From an uncultured Bacteriovoracaceae bacterium (GTDB lineage: Bacteria; Bdellovibrionota; Bacteriovoracia; Bacteriovoracales; Bacteriovoracaceae): a stretch of 64,000 nucleotides of DNA. The notes beneath the pieces are model-generated. The model saw nothing but the letters and a program-made list of their open reading frames with translations, searched no databases and was not told the origin of the DNA. Positions 54,475 through 61,881 of this stretch are shown piece after piece. The DNA is taken from NCBI GenBank assembly GCA_950054155.1, contig CATLOT010000020.1:1-64000 (forward strand). The letters are read 5' to 3'. The position numbers were made by a program, and so were the translations under genes. Every line of letters begins with the position of its first letter. The stretch's first letter is position 1.

Positions 54475-54493
54475 TCCAATTAGGGGGGTCAGT
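54475..54493. repeat. Right terminal inverted repeat of the IS
   Basis: TCCAATTAGGGGGGTCAGT, the partner of 53488-53506 in opposite orientation. Confidence 0.85.
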
Positions 54494-55222
54494 TTAATAG
54501 GTAATCGTTCGCCCATCCCAGTTTTTAAAAAGACCTGTGCCCTCTAGAAGGCACTTCTCTAATGTATTGAGGATATTGACCGCTGCTCCTTCAGGGGTCC
54601 ACACCTTGTGCTTTATTCCTTTAAGAAAGTCTTTGGACAATTCCGTCTCCGTTGTACCAGGATGAATGGCCACAACGGAAGTTTTTAAATGAGAGCGAGA
54701 GAATTCAATGGCAATTGTCTTTAAGAACATATTCAGTGCCGTCTTTGAAGCGCGATAGCTGTACCAACCACCAATTTCATTCTCCTCAATACTTCCGACC
54801 ATTGCCGACAAGGTCGCAAAAATTGATTGCGTCTCCCGACTTAACTTCTTTTTTAGATACTTTGCCCATAAAGGAGTCACAAAGGTATTGACCTGAAAGA
54901 CCTCTGTCATAAAGTCTACATCGATATCTCGTAACGACTTCTCAGGTCCCTGTCCCTCTCGATTTTGAAGCATGCCCACACAGTTGATAGTGAGGTCGAC
55001 ATTAGTAAGAGTTTCACAAAATGCTCTCACTTCATCTTCATTTAAAGGATCGACCTGAAAGGAGTTTTCATTAAAATCAATAAGATCTTTAGCTTTTTCT
55101 CTTCTTCGGTAAGTGGCAAAAATTTTGGCATTGGGGTAGCGTGACCGGCATTCTTTTACGATACCAAGGCCAAGGCCATGTCCTGCTCCAATCACGAGAA
55201 TGGTGTCAGGACAAAAGGCCAT
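54494..55222 (-). CDS. Short-chain dehydrogenase/reductase (SDR) family protein
   Basis: A 242-residue SDR. It has the nucleotide-binding TILVIGAGHGLGLGIVKEC at the start, the TINCVGML segment (normally NNAG), and the catalytic Tyr/Lys in WYSYRASKTALNMFLKT with a Ser in LSAMVG. It resembles the CsgA-like SDRs that are linked with cell signalling in myxobacteria but could act on many small substrates. Its stop codon is the first three bases after the IS end. I used the ATG at 55222; a TTG at 55231 is possible and would overlap the upstream gene. It is the second gene of a pair with the PD-(D/E)XK protein. Confidence 0.83.
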   Translation of the reverse strand: MAFCPDTILVIGAGHGLGLGIVKECRSRYPNAKIFATYRRREKAKDLIDFNENSFQVDPLNEDEVRAFCETLTNVDLTINCVGMLQNREGQGPEKSLRDIDVDFMTEVFQVNTFVTPLWAKYLKKKLSRETQSIFATLSAMVGSIEENEIGGWYSYRASKTALNMFLKTIAIEFSRSHLKTSVVAIHPGTTETELSKDFLKGIKHKVWTPEGAAVNILNTLEKCLLEGTGLFKNWDGRTITY

Positions 55223-55223
55223 C

Positions 55224-56045
55224 TTATCCAAATGACTCTGCTAGCTTCATCGCGAGAGTTGGTGTCGCATATCTTAGAAGGGCTGATGAATTGGCAACCT
55301 TATCGAGGTGCTTTTGGGACATACTAAAGAAGTACTGGTTTACATCACCATCTTTTAGAAAGATTGTGTGCCCCTTACCGCCATGCTTTCTTAAAATAAA
55401 ATCGCTATCGAGAAAGCAAACCTCACGAATTCTAAAATTCCTCGCGACATACATGATAACAGTGTAATCAGAAAGATCAGCGAGAGACTTTCTCAACTTC
55501 ACACCCTTGGGACTTGTTGAATCACCCCATTCCACTTTAATCTCAACCCTCTTCCCATCGAGGAGAAAATCAAACCCCCTCTGACTGGTCGACTTTAACT
55601 GATCAAGACCAAAGACACATTTTGCATACCACTCACCGAGCTGAACCGGGAGGTTCTTATTGTTGAGAATAATATGCTCATTTCTAAGGATGTCATAACT
55701 TTTATGAACAAGCTCAATAGCATCGAAAATGCTCTTATTGTCGGGCTTATAAATGATGAGAATCTTCTTGGCCTCCGAGCGCTTGAGCTTTCGGCTGAAC
55801 TGACGTTCAAACCAATCCGTAAACTCAGGTCGATCGTAGAGATCAAGAGCATCACTTACATAACCCGCTTTAAAGAGCTTGTTCTTTGAGTCAAGGTTTG
55901 CATCTTTCTTTGAAAGATATTTCAAAGGCGCGAAGTGGTCGTCCTGCCGTCCTCTAACAAAAGTAATTTCTTTGTCATAGTCGCTACTTCCGTGCGTTTC
56001 CTTTGAGAATACCTCTATCAACTGATAAAGATCTTCTTCGTTCAT
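55224..56045 (-). CDS. PD-(D/E)XK nuclease-like protein of unknown function
   Basis: A 273-residue protein. The central GEWYAKCVFGLDQL (Glu 138) and RGFDFLLDGKRVEIKVEWG (Asp 159, Glu 168, Lys 170) form the D...ExK site of restriction-endonuclease-like folds. The first 120 residues are helical and charged, of unknown fold. It may be a nuclease, for instance in restriction or repair, or an inactive relative. It is directly upstream of the SDR gene. No methyltransferase lies nearby. Confidence 0.65.
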   Translation of the reverse strand: MNEEDLYQLIEVFSKETHGSSDYDKEITFVRGRQDDHFAPLKYLSKKDANLDSKNKLFKAGYVSDALDLYDRPEFTDWFERQFSRKLKRSEAKKILIIYKPDNKSIFDAIELVHKSYDILRNEHIILNNKNLPVQLGEWYAKCVFGLDQLKSTSQRGFDFLLDGKRVEIKVEWGDSTSPKGVKLRKSLADLSDYTVIMYVARNFRIREVCFLDSDFILRKHGGKGHTIFLKDGDVNQYFFSMSQKHLDKVANSSALLRYATPTLAMKLAESFG

Positions 56046-56097
56046 TAGTACCTAACTTTTTAAAATTTAAACCAATAAAATCGTATCACGAAGATTT

Positions 56098-57828
56098 TTA
56101 AAGCTCTAGCTTCATGAGGTCTTGGTCAAAGTTTAAAATGCTCTGTGCTATTGCCGAGTTGCGAGTCAGGTAGTGCTGACAGAAAACTTTAAAGTCGACT
56201 ATTTTACTCTCCAAATATTCTTTCTCACTACTATTTCCAGCAGCAAGCTCTTCACTAGCGACAATAGCTCCTCTAAGAAGTCTCCAGGCCACAATCAGGT
56301 TACCGCAGTAAGTAAGAAAGTCCGTCGCCGAAGCGAGAATACTATTGAAGTCTTTAGATGCTGCACTCTTGCCATAGCCCTCTAAGATTGTCTGAGCTTT
56401 TTGCATTGAAGTCATTAAAGAAGCACACTCGTTCTTCCACTGTGCGCAAACTGGACTCTTGAGAGTTTCCTGAATTTTAGCACCTAGAGCATTGAAGGCC
56501 TCTCCTTTGTCTTTAAGAATTTTTCTCATAACAAAGTCCATGGCCTGAATACCATTGGTCCCTTCATAAATGGTCGCAATTTTTATATCACGAGCAAATT
56601 GCTCAATGCCGTATTCACTACAGTAACCATAACCTCCGTGAACCTGAATAGCATCAACCGCAACCTGAAAGGCCTCATCAGTACTGTAGGCTTTACAGAC
56701 CGGAGTAAGAAGAGCGAGTTCCTTTTCAGCGTGCTCATCACCCTTCTTTTCAAGATCAAAGAGATTCGCCGTGTAGAGAATAAGTGACCTCATTCCTCTA
56801 CTCATCGCACGCATTTTTAAAAGCATTCTCTTCACATCGGGAAGATGAACAATCTCTGATTTAAATTGGCTTCTCTCTTTTGCGTATTGAACAGTTAGCT
56901 CGTAGGCGAGATTCGCTTGAGACTCACCTTGAATACCACAAAGAAGACGGGCCTCATTCATCATGATAAACATGTTGGCCATTCCTTCATGCTCTTTACC
57001 AATAAGCCATCCCTTACAAGCGCCTTCACCACCAAAAGTTAACTCACACGTAGCCTGACCATGGATCCCCATCTTTTCTTCAATCTTCGTACATTTAACA
57101 CTATTGCTAGCGCCACTTGTTCCGTCGTCGTTGATGACAAAACGAGGGACAATAAATAGTGAAAGACCTTTTGTCCCCTCTTCACTTCCTGGGGTTCGAG
57201 CAAGAACAAGGTGGATGTTATTGTCATAAATATCCGATTCTCCAGAACTAATGAAAATCTTTACGCCTTTAATGTCGTAAGAACCATCATCATTAGGGGT
57301 CGCCGTCGTCTTAGCTGCACCGACATCAGATCCAGCACCTGGCTCCGTTAAGCACATAGTGCCACCCCAGCGCCCTTCCATCATCGGTGGCACAAACTTA
57401 TCTTTTTGCTCTTGGCTCCCAACTTGAAGAATGACATTCATCGCCCCTTGGGAAAGCCCTGAATACATCGAGAGCGCAACATTGGCTCCAACATAAATAG
57501 AGGTACAAGCGAAGCTTACGGAATGAGGAGCTGGCATGCCCCCGATCTCTTCAGGATAGCCAAGCGCAAACCAGCCATTTTCATAATATTTCTTGGTGGC
57601 CTCAACAAAGGAAGGAGGGACAACAACACCTTTGTCCTCAGTAAGCCTTACGCCCTCTTCGTCACCAATGGTACGGCAGGAGTAAACTTCATTTTCTGCA
57701 AATTTATCAAATTGAACAATGATATCTTTAAGATCGTTTTCCCCAAGTTCGTTGCTGTGCTCATGAACCTTGAGATCCTTAAAGAGGTTGAAGCTAATGT
57801 CTTGAATGTCTGTTTTAAATTTTGCCAT
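56098..57828 (-). CDS. Acyl-CoA dehydrogenase
   Basis: A 576-residue flavoprotein, likely one of the long-chain or branched-chain type with an additional C-terminal helical domain. Motifs: GGTMCLTEPGAGSDVGAAKT (FAD-binding), YDIKGVKIFISSGESD, KGLSLFIVPRF, EKMGIHGQATCELTF, and VDAIQVHGGYGYCSEYGIEQ then RDIKIATIYEGTNGIQAMDF, where the catalytic Glu lies in EGTN. It carries out the first step of beta-oxidation, passing electrons to ETF. A palindromic operator-like site and TATAAT box lie just upstream, so it is probably controlled by a TetR-type regulator. Confidence 0.92.
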   Translation of the reverse strand: MAKFKTDIQDISFNLFKDLKVHEHSNELGENDLKDIIVQFDKFAENEVYSCRTIGDEEGVRLTEDKGVVVPPSFVEATKKYYENGWFALGYPEEIGGMPAPHSVSFACTSIYVGANVALSMYSGLSQGAMNVILQVGSQEQKDKFVPPMMEGRWGGTMCLTEPGAGSDVGAAKTTATPNDDGSYDIKGVKIFISSGESDIYDNNIHLVLARTPGSEEGTKGLSLFIVPRFVINDDGTSGASNSVKCTKIEEKMGIHGQATCELTFGGEGACKGWLIGKEHEGMANMFIMMNEARLLCGIQGESQANLAYELTVQYAKERSQFKSEIVHLPDVKRMLLKMRAMSRGMRSLILYTANLFDLEKKGDEHAEKELALLTPVCKAYSTDEAFQVAVDAIQVHGGYGYCSEYGIEQFARDIKIATIYEGTNGIQAMDFVMRKILKDKGEAFNALGAKIQETLKSPVCAQWKNECASLMTSMQKAQTILEGYGKSAASKDFNSILASATDFLTYCGNLIVAWRLLRGAIVASEELAAGNSSEKEYLESKIVDFKVFCQHYLTRNSAIAQSILNFDQDLMKLEL

Positions 57829-57865
57829 TTGAGGGGCTCCCGTTTTTAGGTTTAGTCCACCTTCT

Positions 57866-57893
57866 ATTATAGACTAAACGTACGGTCGTACGG
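57866..57893 (-). promoter_or_regulatory. Promoter with palindromic operator before the acyl-CoA dehydrogenase gene
   Basis: A perfect TATAAT lies on the minus strand at 57871-57866, about 38 bases before the ATG. Eight bases upstream of it, at 57879-57893, is CGTAC-GGTC-GTACG followed by G, an inverted repeat overlapping the spacer and -35 region. TetR-type repressors of fatty-acid degradation genes often use such short palindromes, but no regulator gene is adjacent. Confidence 0.55.
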
Positions 57894-57943
57894 AAGAAAA
57901 ACCCCTCGATAAATGACTGATTTTAGGAATTATTAGGCTTTAT

Positions 57944-58732
57944 CTACATTAAGTTGAAGACAAAGGGCTTTCTCACTGTCGTTACCTTCTGACTTGGTGT
58001 CGGTGGGTAAACAATTGAGTAAAGCACTTGGGAAAGACAACTCACAACTTTTGGGTTGTTAATTTGAGTGGTGTCCTCAAGGCCAAGGTGATCAAGATTT
58101 CCATTGGGAGCAATCTTAAGCTGAACCTTTAAAACTCCTTGCTGCGAGTAACCACCCTTACGGTAACATCTGAGAAGATCCTGACCTCTTTGAGAGATGC
58201 GTGAATCAACGTCTCTGATAAATTGGCTTGTTCCACTAACAGCGCGCGTTCTCTTTGGAGCTGCTTCCTTGAAAGAAACTTCATCTTGAGAATCATAGTC
58301 ACGATAAACTGGCTTACGTTTTAAAACTTTCTTCTTTTTCTTCTTTCCAGCATCAGGAGCACACTTAAGAGCATCGCCATTTTTTAAGCATTCAATTGTC
58401 TTGTTATAACCTTGAATAGCGGCTTCATATTCAACTCTGTGTTCGATGTAATCGCTGAAGTTCTCTTTAAGCTGCTCACTTTCTTCCGTCAGCTTCGTGT
58501 AAACCTTTGCTTTTTTCTTATACCCACGACGAAGGCCACGAACATTATTAAGCTCGCCCTTAAGGTAGTTAAGCTCTTGATCGGCTTCACCTTCAACTTC
58601 TCCATCCACGTGAAGAGTTTTATTTTCTACTTTTTTCTGTGGTTTTGCCGCTGTGGCCACACCACTGGTCAAGAGAAGTCCTACGCACAGTAGCAAACCC
58701 TGTAAATTTGATAGGTTAATCGTTCTTTTCAT
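57944..58732 (-). CDS. Exported protein with C-terminal AgmX/PglI (TonB-like) domain
   Basis: A 262-residue protein with a signal peptide or anchor (NLQGLLLCVGLLLTSGVATA), a charged coiled-coil stretch (about 50-120: QELNYLKGELNNVRGLRRGY, KLTEESEQLKENFSDYIEHR) and a Lys-rich linker. The C-terminal domain at about 175-262 matches AgmX/PglI: SRISQRGQDLLRCYRKGGYS, LKVQLKIAPNGNLDHLGLED, then VVSCLSQVLYSIVYPPT with the two conserved Cys. In Myxococcus such domains belong to gliding-motility trans-envelope proteins. It is divergent from the kinase-AgmX gene, with about 107 bases between. Confidence 0.78.
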   Translation of the reverse strand: MKRTINLSNLQGLLLCVGLLLTSGVATAAKPQKKVENKTLHVDGEVEGEADQELNYLKGELNNVRGLRRGYKKKAKVYTKLTEESEQLKENFSDYIEHRVEYEAAIQGYNKTIECLKNGDALKCAPDAGKKKKKKVLKRKPVYRDYDSQDEVSFKEAAPKRTRAVSGTSQFIRDVDSRISQRGQDLLRCYRKGGYSQQGVLKVQLKIAPNGNLDHLGLEDTTQINNPKVVSCLSQVLYSIVYPPTPSQKVTTVRKPFVFNLM

Positions 58733-58825
58733 ATGCTATCTCCTATGAAATTTAGCCAAAATGATAATGTTGAGTTAGAAGGGTTATAGCGCAGAGAAGC
58801 ACAAAGTTTTTGCACCCCTAGACAC

Positions 58826-58831
58826 AAGGAG
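58826..58831 (+). promoter_or_regulatory. Ribosome-binding site that decides an ATA start
   Basis: AAGGAG, eight bases before ATA at 58840-58842. An in-frame TAG lies at 58819-58821, and no ATG, GTG or TTG occurs before a TTG at 58873 that has no site of its own. Confidence 0.6.
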
Positions 58832-58839
58832 TCATTACC

Positions 58840-60084
58840 ATAAGTACTCGATTTGACGATGACATTTGGCTTTTGCAAAAGATCAGCTCAGGACTGGACT
58901 TTGATTTGTATATTGCCTTTTGGCCTGAAGAGAACGAAAAGGTCCTCGTCAAACACGTGCGCCAAGGGGATGGGGATGAACAAAAGAGGCTCAAGATTGA
59001 AGAGAGGCTCCTAAAAGAGGCTGCCACGCTTGAAGAGTTTTGGAGTGTCTATTTTCCCAAGATCTATGACATAAGAAGAAAAGAAGATGACAATAGCCTC
59101 TATATTATTAGCCAATACTTTCCAGGCTGCTCCTTAAGAGAAGTTCTTAACACAAAGAATCCCAAAATTTTAACGGCAGAATTTCTGGCAACTTTTAAGA
59201 GCGACATGCTCTTTGCTTTGGACTACCTTCATCAAAAGAAAGGCATTCTCCATCTTGATCTCACCCCAGACAATATAATCATCGACCTCGATCATAAAGC
59301 TCATATTATCGACTTTGATAACTCGAAGAAGAAAGATACTAAAATTGCAGCCCACGAGATTAGAGGAAAAGAAAATTACTTAGCGCCTCTTCTTAAGATG
59401 GGATGTGAGGTGACCTTAGTACCAGAGTTCGATCACTACTCTTTAAACCAAATAATAAAAGAAATATATGCCTCCCTTCATTGGCGTGAGAAAATTAAGT
59501 TTCAATTTCGTCACCTTGATAAAGGTCTTCTCCGCTGGGCAGCGATTGCACCCCTGTGCCTCTTTATTATTGGTCTTCTCTTTGTGACAACCCCTTCCTC
59601 TAATAAAACAGCACAAGTGAATACGAACACTCATCAAAAGGTGCCGACTCAAAGAGAGCCTGCCATTACACAAGAAGTGAAAGTCGAAAGGGCTGCTCCC
59701 AAAAGAGAGAAAATTACTCGAGCACCGAAAAAGATAAGGATAACAAAACGAGCCAAGATTAAAGTTAAAAAGACATCTAAGAAAACTCTGCCCAAAAAGA
59801 AGCTTACTTTTAAGCAAGAATTTAAAAGGCTAATAAATACAAAAGATAAAGATTTTAAAGAGTGCATCAGTTTCTCACCCAAACGCAAGAAACCTCTTAC
59901 CCTTGACTTTGAAATTGAAGGCAAGACAGGTTACCTGACCCAAGTAAGCATTAAAGAGGCAACAAATCTGACAAACCTCTCTCGCGTCTGCTTAGACACC
60001 GTCTACAAGGAACTCCAATACCCTGAACACAAAAGCGGAAAGAATATTATCATTACTCAAACCTTTTGGATTACGAAGAAATGA
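58840..60084 (+). CDS. Membrane-anchored protein kinase fused to an AgmX/TonB-like domain, apparent ATA start
   Basis: A 414-residue protein when started at ATA. That start restores the first strand of the kinase N-lobe (STRFDDDIWLLQKISSGLDF), which a TTG start at 58873 would remove. The kinase lobe has Lys 38 (VLVKHV), HLDLTPDNIII with Asp 140 and Asn 145, and DFD with Asp 158, so it can in principle be active. It is small, about 220 residues. A membrane helix lies at about 233-251, then a Lys/Thr/Pro-rich linker, then a C-terminal domain (about 335-414: KDFKECISFSPKRKKPLTLD, SRVCLDTVYKELQYPEHK) resembling AgmX/PglI. The layout recalls GltG of Myxococcus, where an FHA domain replaces the kinase. 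Confidence 0.78.
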   Translation: MSTRFDDDIWLLQKISSGLDFDLYIAFWPEENEKVLVKHVRQGDGDEQKRLKIEERLLKEAATLEEFWSVYFPKIYDIRRKEDDNSLYIISQYFPGCSLREVLNTKNPKILTAEFLATFKSDMLFALDYLHQKKGILHLDLTPDNIIIDLDHKAHIIDFDNSKKKDTKIAAHEIRGKENYLAPLLKMGCEVTLVPEFDHYSLNQIIKEIYASLHWREKIKFQFRHLDKGLLRWAAIAPLCLFIIGLLFVTTPSSNKTAQVNTNTHQKVPTQREPAITQEVKVERAAPKREKITRAPKKIRITKRAKIKVKKTSKKTLPKKKLTFKQEFKRLINTKDKDFKECISFSPKRKKPLTLDFEIEGKTGYLTQVSIKEATNLTNLSRVCLDTVYKELQYPEHKSGKNIIITQTFWITKK

Positions 60085-60971
60085 GAGTAAATAAGCACAG
60101 AAGACTTTCTAAAATTGTTCAAGTCCTCGAACGTTGGGCCCCTCTTGAGACAAGTGAAGTCACGGCACATTTGAGTCAGATCTTTGATATTCCCGAAAAT
60201 GATCTCAAAAGAAATGTTCTCAATGATCTTAAATTTCTACGAGATGAAGGAGAGCTTATTGCTCTCTATTATAATAAGTTTGGAAAACTTGAAAGTATCG
60301 ATCTTGAACCAGAAGATGGCAGCTACTACAAAATTAAATGGCAATTTGCTCAAACCCAAGACCAGCTAATCTCGGGAGCGAGTGTACTCGCTCAATTTCA
60401 AACTCACATTCAAGCCACCCCTGGCTTTGAGGATCTTATTAAAGTCAGAAAAGGAATTGGACAAAACTCTCTTGAGTTCTTTTATTTCTATTTTGAGGTT
60501 AATCACGAACTCTACCATCTCACGATTCCCAAGGCTCCTGGTGCTCCTAAGGATACCCCCTATTTTCACCTGGCCATTTCGAGAACCTCCTCTCAATACC
60601 CCCAATCCATGGCCCAGGATTTTAAAAAGATTCAGACACAGGATATTCCACTTATTTTCTTAAGTTTTAACAACCCTTTCATCAGCTCTTTTGATGGTGT
60701 AAGTCCACTAAAACTAACCTTTCGCTTAAATGGAAGTGTTTCTTTTGAAAGTTCTCATAATAAGAACACAATTCAGTTTAGGGAAATTCAGGCAGAGAGG
60801 CTTAAAGGCCTCCTTGAAAGCTTGACCTTTTTTAAAGATCAGACACAGACCCAGCACTGGACCCAGATTAGTAAAAAGGAAGAAAACGATTATCTTACAG
60901 GAGACAAAGATAATTTAAAGGCTCCCGTAATTTTTAAAATTAAAGATACAGCTGGATTTATTCTTCAATAA
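60081..60971 (+). CDS. Winged-helix-like protein of unknown function coupled to the kinase gene
   Basis: A 296-residue cytoplasmic protein whose ATG overlaps the kinase stop (ATGA). The first 70 residues look like a winged-helix (RRLSKIVQVLERWAPLETSE, SQIFDIPENDLKRNVLNDLK, FLRDEGELIALYY), as in DeoR-type regulators. The remainder (about 90-296) is a beta-rich region of unknown fold, not like a sugar-binding DeoR effector domain. It could be a DNA-binding target of the kinase or a partner; I do not recognise the family. A terminator follows directly. Confidence 0.65.
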   Translation: MRVNKHRRLSKIVQVLERWAPLETSEVTAHLSQIFDIPENDLKRNVLNDLKFLRDEGELIALYYNKFGKLESIDLEPEDGSYYKIKWQFAQTQDQLISGASVLAQFQTHIQATPGFEDLIKVRKGIGQNSLEFFYFYFEVNHELYHLTIPKAPGAPKDTPYFHLAISRTSSQYPQSMAQDFKKIQTQDIPLIFLSFNNPFISSFDGVSPLKLTFRLNGSVSFESSHNKNTIQFREIQAERLKGLLESLTFFKDQTQTQHWTQISKKEENDYLTGDKDNLKAPVIFKIKDTAGFILQ

Positions 60972-60976
60972 AAAAA

Positions 60977-60998
60977 GCCCCCGTTAGGGGGCCTTTTT
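60977..60998 (+). terminator. Bidirectional intrinsic terminator
   Basis: GCCCCC-GTTA-GGGGGC with a run of T after it and a run of A before it, so it can act on both strands. It separates the kinase operon from the convergent lipoprotein gene. Confidence 0.88.
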
Positions 60999-61061
60999 CA
61001 CACACACACTTCACACTTCGAAGATCCGTTTGGGATCCCGCAGGGAAACTTCTTTTAATTT

Positions 61062-61706
61062 TTAGAGTGGTTGAAAGCCATTATTATTGTAAAGGGAGTT
61101 AGAGCTTGTCCCTGTGTAATAATAACGTTCACCTGAATCACTATCCATTTCAAAAATTGGATTGGCACCAATTGGCTTACAAAGATCAATACCATAGATC
61201 ATGCCCGAGCTTGTTAAGACCTCAATGTAGCTGTCATTACCTACGATTCCATCATACATATTACGATCACGACCATTAGTTGCACTATTAAGGATCGACA
61301 TTAAATAGTCTCTAACGGCAGTCTTCGTACTCCCAGCCTCATGAGTGACAGTATCGCTGTCCTTAGTACTTGTTCTTGTGAAATCACCAATATAATTCCA
61401 TCTCACCGTAGTACTTTTAAATATCCACCAATCTCTATTCTTAATTTCTGGCTCTTGGTGAATAAAGAAATAAGTTTCATAAGAGCTTCTCTCTTGAATA
61501 AACTGTCCGTTACTAACACGGTTTTTAAAATCTTGATAATTAGAAGCAGCCGAACAAGATGTCACTCCACCACCTACTGGATTATTACCAGTGATGGGGT
61601 CAACTCCAGTCAAGGTACTTCCGCCTTCATTGTCACTTCCACATGAAGCGAGTCCTAAAGATAAAAGACCTGCCATAAGTAGTGTTAGAAAGTTCTTTGT
61701 TTTCAT
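61062..61706 (-). CDS. Lipoprotein of unknown function
   Basis: A 214-residue protein with a classical lipoprotein signal: MKTKNFLTLLMAGLLSLGLA followed by SCGSDNEGG, with the lipobox LASC (Cys near 22). A Gly/Ser/Thr-rich spacer of about 25 residues leads to a domain rich in Tyr, Asn and Asp (RSSYETYFFIHQEPEIKNRD, WWIFKSTTVRWNYIGDF), with two more cysteines. No family recognised. GGGAGG lies six bases before the ATG. Confidence 0.72.
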   Translation of the reverse strand: MKTKNFLTLLMAGLLSLGLASCGSDNEGGSTLTGVDPITGNNPVGGGVTSCSAASNYQDFKNRVSNGQFIQERSSYETYFFIHQEPEIKNRDWWIFKSTTVRWNYIGDFTRTSTKDSDTVTHEAGSTKTAVRDYLMSILNSATNGRDRNMYDGIVGNDSYIEVLTSSGMIYGIDLCKPIGANPIFEMDSDSGERYYYTGTSSNSLYNNNGFQPL

Positions 61707-61881
61707 AATTCCTCCCGCTTGGTCTCTCTCCCAAAGCGTGGCCTCTTGGGCCAGTTTTGTTTATTTCCTATTCACTGAATATATAGAGCAAAAGAGGTGC
61801 CAACTTTCAGAACTAAAAAACAGGCATTTAGAATGGTGAAATTGGAGTGTCAAATTTACAGGTGTTTAAATTATTGACGCT

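Larger units (their letters stand above)
53488..54493 (+). mobile_element. IS1-like insertion sequence, about 1006 bp
   Basis: Bounded by imperfect 19-base inverted repeats, ACTGACCCCC-type at each end, and encodes one transposase. No target-site duplication of 8-9 bases is visible; the flanks share only TT, which is compatible with a very short duplication or none. The right end directly abuts the stop codon of the SDR gene. Confidence 0.85.

Noticed and set aside
53488-56045. Genomic island or prophage around the IS
   Set aside because: Only one IS and two small genes; no integrase, tRNA-type attachment site or phage structural gene is seen.
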